In this document: positions 6,616 through 7,314 of the stretch, in pieces
Numbering within the stretch: the first letter of the stretch is position 1
How the letters are laid out: each line of letters starts with the position of its first letter
DNA from: Cohaesibacteraceae bacterium
GTDB lineage: Bacteria; Pseudomonadota; Alphaproteobacteria; Rhizobiales; Cohaesibacteraceae
DNA length: 7,314 nucleotides
Direction of reading: 5' to 3'
NCBI GenBank assembly: GCA_016764535.1
Contig: JAESRR010000040.1
Coordinates: 6,963-14,276 of the forward strand
Position numbers and translations under genes: made by a program
The notes under the pieces: generated by a model
Databases searched by the model: none
What the model was told of the DNA's origin: nothing
What the model saw: the letters and a program-made list of their open reading frames with translations, nothing else

Positions 6616-7314
6616 ATGAAATCTTCAAATTGTTGTGGACTTGATTTTGGTACTTCAAACTCCACGATTGGCCTTGGATTGTCATCCGGCGCAGCATTGT
6701 GCCCGGTTGAAGGCACAAACGTGACCATACCGAGTGCGATTTTTTTCGATTTTGAAGACAACAAAACGCTGTTTGGGCGGGCTGGTATTGCCTCATATAT
6801 GGAAGAGATCGATGGTCGTTTGATGCGATCACTCAAAAGCATTCTTGGTACCAGCACAATGCAGGAGAAAACGCGTGTTGGAAAAGGCACAAAGCCATTT
6901 ACACAAATCCTTGGAAAATTTGTCAGGCATCTTAAACAATGTGCAGAAACTCATCTGGGCTCAGACATAAATTCGGTTGTGCTGGGGAGACCTGTACACT
7001 TTATAGATTACGATGAAAAAGCGGACAAAATTGCCGAGGAAACACTCGCGCAGATAGCTCGCGATCAAGGGTTCCGGCACGTTGATTTTCAATTTGAACC
7101 AATTGCAGCAGCGCTGGATTATGAGCAATCTGTTGAGCAGGAAGAGCTCGCATTGATTGCCGATATTGGTGGTGGTACATCGGATTTTACAATTGTTCGT
7201 CTGTCACCCGATCGGGCATTGAAACTGGACCGTGCGGACGACATTTTGGCAAATGAAGGTGTTCATATTGGTGGGACGGATTTTGATCGCAGGCTGTCAC
7301 TAAAACAAATCATG
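6616..7314 (+). CDS. yegD: Hsp70-family protein, YegD-like, 5' part (cut by the right window edge)
   Basis: This is the N-terminal 233 residues of an actin/Hsp70-fold ATPase resembling E. coli YegD, a cytoplasmic Hsp70 relative of poorly defined function. The first phosphate motif GLDFGTSNS is at 8-16. A stretch typical of YegD, VVLGRPVHFI, is at 121-130. Then come GFRHVDFQFEPIAAALDYE (153-171) and the second phosphate motif ADIGGGTSDFTIVR (182-195). LDRADDILANEGVHIGGTDFD (204-224) matches the YegD pattern better than canonical DnaK. The reading frame is open to the edge. YegD proteins are about 430-450 residues and lack the full DnaK substrate-binding domain, so roughly half is seen and the C-terminus cannot be judged. 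The protein begins MKSSNCC, with two adjacent cysteines just ahead of the first motif. It is separated from the hydrolase-OsmC gene by 87 bp and may have its own promoter. DnaK itself is excluded by the divergent motifs. Confidence 0.9.
   Translation, partial: MKSSNCCGLDFGTSNSTIGLGLSSGAALCPVEGTNVTIPSAIFFDFEDNKTLFGRAGIASYMEEIDGRLMRSLKSILGTSTMQEKTRVGKGTKPFTQILGKFVRHLKQCAETHLGSDINSVVLGRPVHFIDYDEKADKIAEETLAQIARDQGFRHVDFQFEPIAAALDYEQSVEQEELALIADIGGGTSDFTIVRLSPDRALKLDRADDILANEGVHIGGTDFDRRLSLKQIM

Noticed and set aside
6564..6890. 108-codon minus-strand frame over the Hsp70-family start
   Set aside because: It is antisense to the clear first phosphate motif of the Hsp70-family gene and has no recognisable domain.
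1..7314. Mobile element, CRISPR array, toxin-antitoxin or phage-defence system
   Set aside because: No transposase, integrase, direct repeats with spacers, tRNA-flanked insertion or small gene pair was seen. The genes are standard housekeeping or metabolic families with similar base composition throughout.

Overview
The window looks like ordinary chromosomal DNA of a moderately AT-leaning alphaproteobacterium. The gene order ccmI-ccmE-ccmF-ccmH with no ccmG is the cycHJKL-type arrangement known from rhizobia and relatives. The heterotetrameric-type sarcosine oxidase beta subunit and the alpha/beta hydrolase-OsmC fusion also fit that class. Genus and species cannot be read from the sequence. 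Coding density is high: seven genes, two of them cut by the window edges, and the longest non-coding stretch is about 214 bp.

Left edge (1-904, minus strand): the first 301 codons of a sarcosine oxidase beta subunit (soxB), transcribed leftward and out of the window. A divergent intergenic region (905-1118) separates it from the rightward genes.

Centre (1119-5240, plus strand): a compact cytochrome c maturation (Ccm, System I) operon. CcmI is the apocytochrome chaperone and assembly factor, CcmE the periplasmic heme chaperone, CcmF the heme-handling membrane core of the ligase, and CcmH the CxxC thiol oxidoreductase. Together they take heme from holo-CcmE and attach it to reduced CxxCH motifs of apocytochromes c at the periplasmic face. 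The heme-export and heme-loading half (ccmABCD) and the thioredoxin-like ccmG are not here and are expected elsewhere in the genome.

Right (5293-6528): a fused serine hydrolase plus OsmC-type thiol peroxidase, 52 bp behind ccmH and possibly co-transcribed with it. It is followed after 87 bp by the 5' part of a YegD-like Hsp70-family ATPase (6616-7314), which runs off the right edge. A weak heat-shock-like promoter match and a small hairpin lie in that gap.

I looked for an undescribed system and did not find one. There is no mobile element, CRISPR array, tRNA or rRNA, long repeat or cluster of unknown genes. The points most worth a second look are the hydrolase-OsmC fusion behind the ccm operon, its extra cysteine pairs, and the short regulatory candidates in the intergenic gaps.
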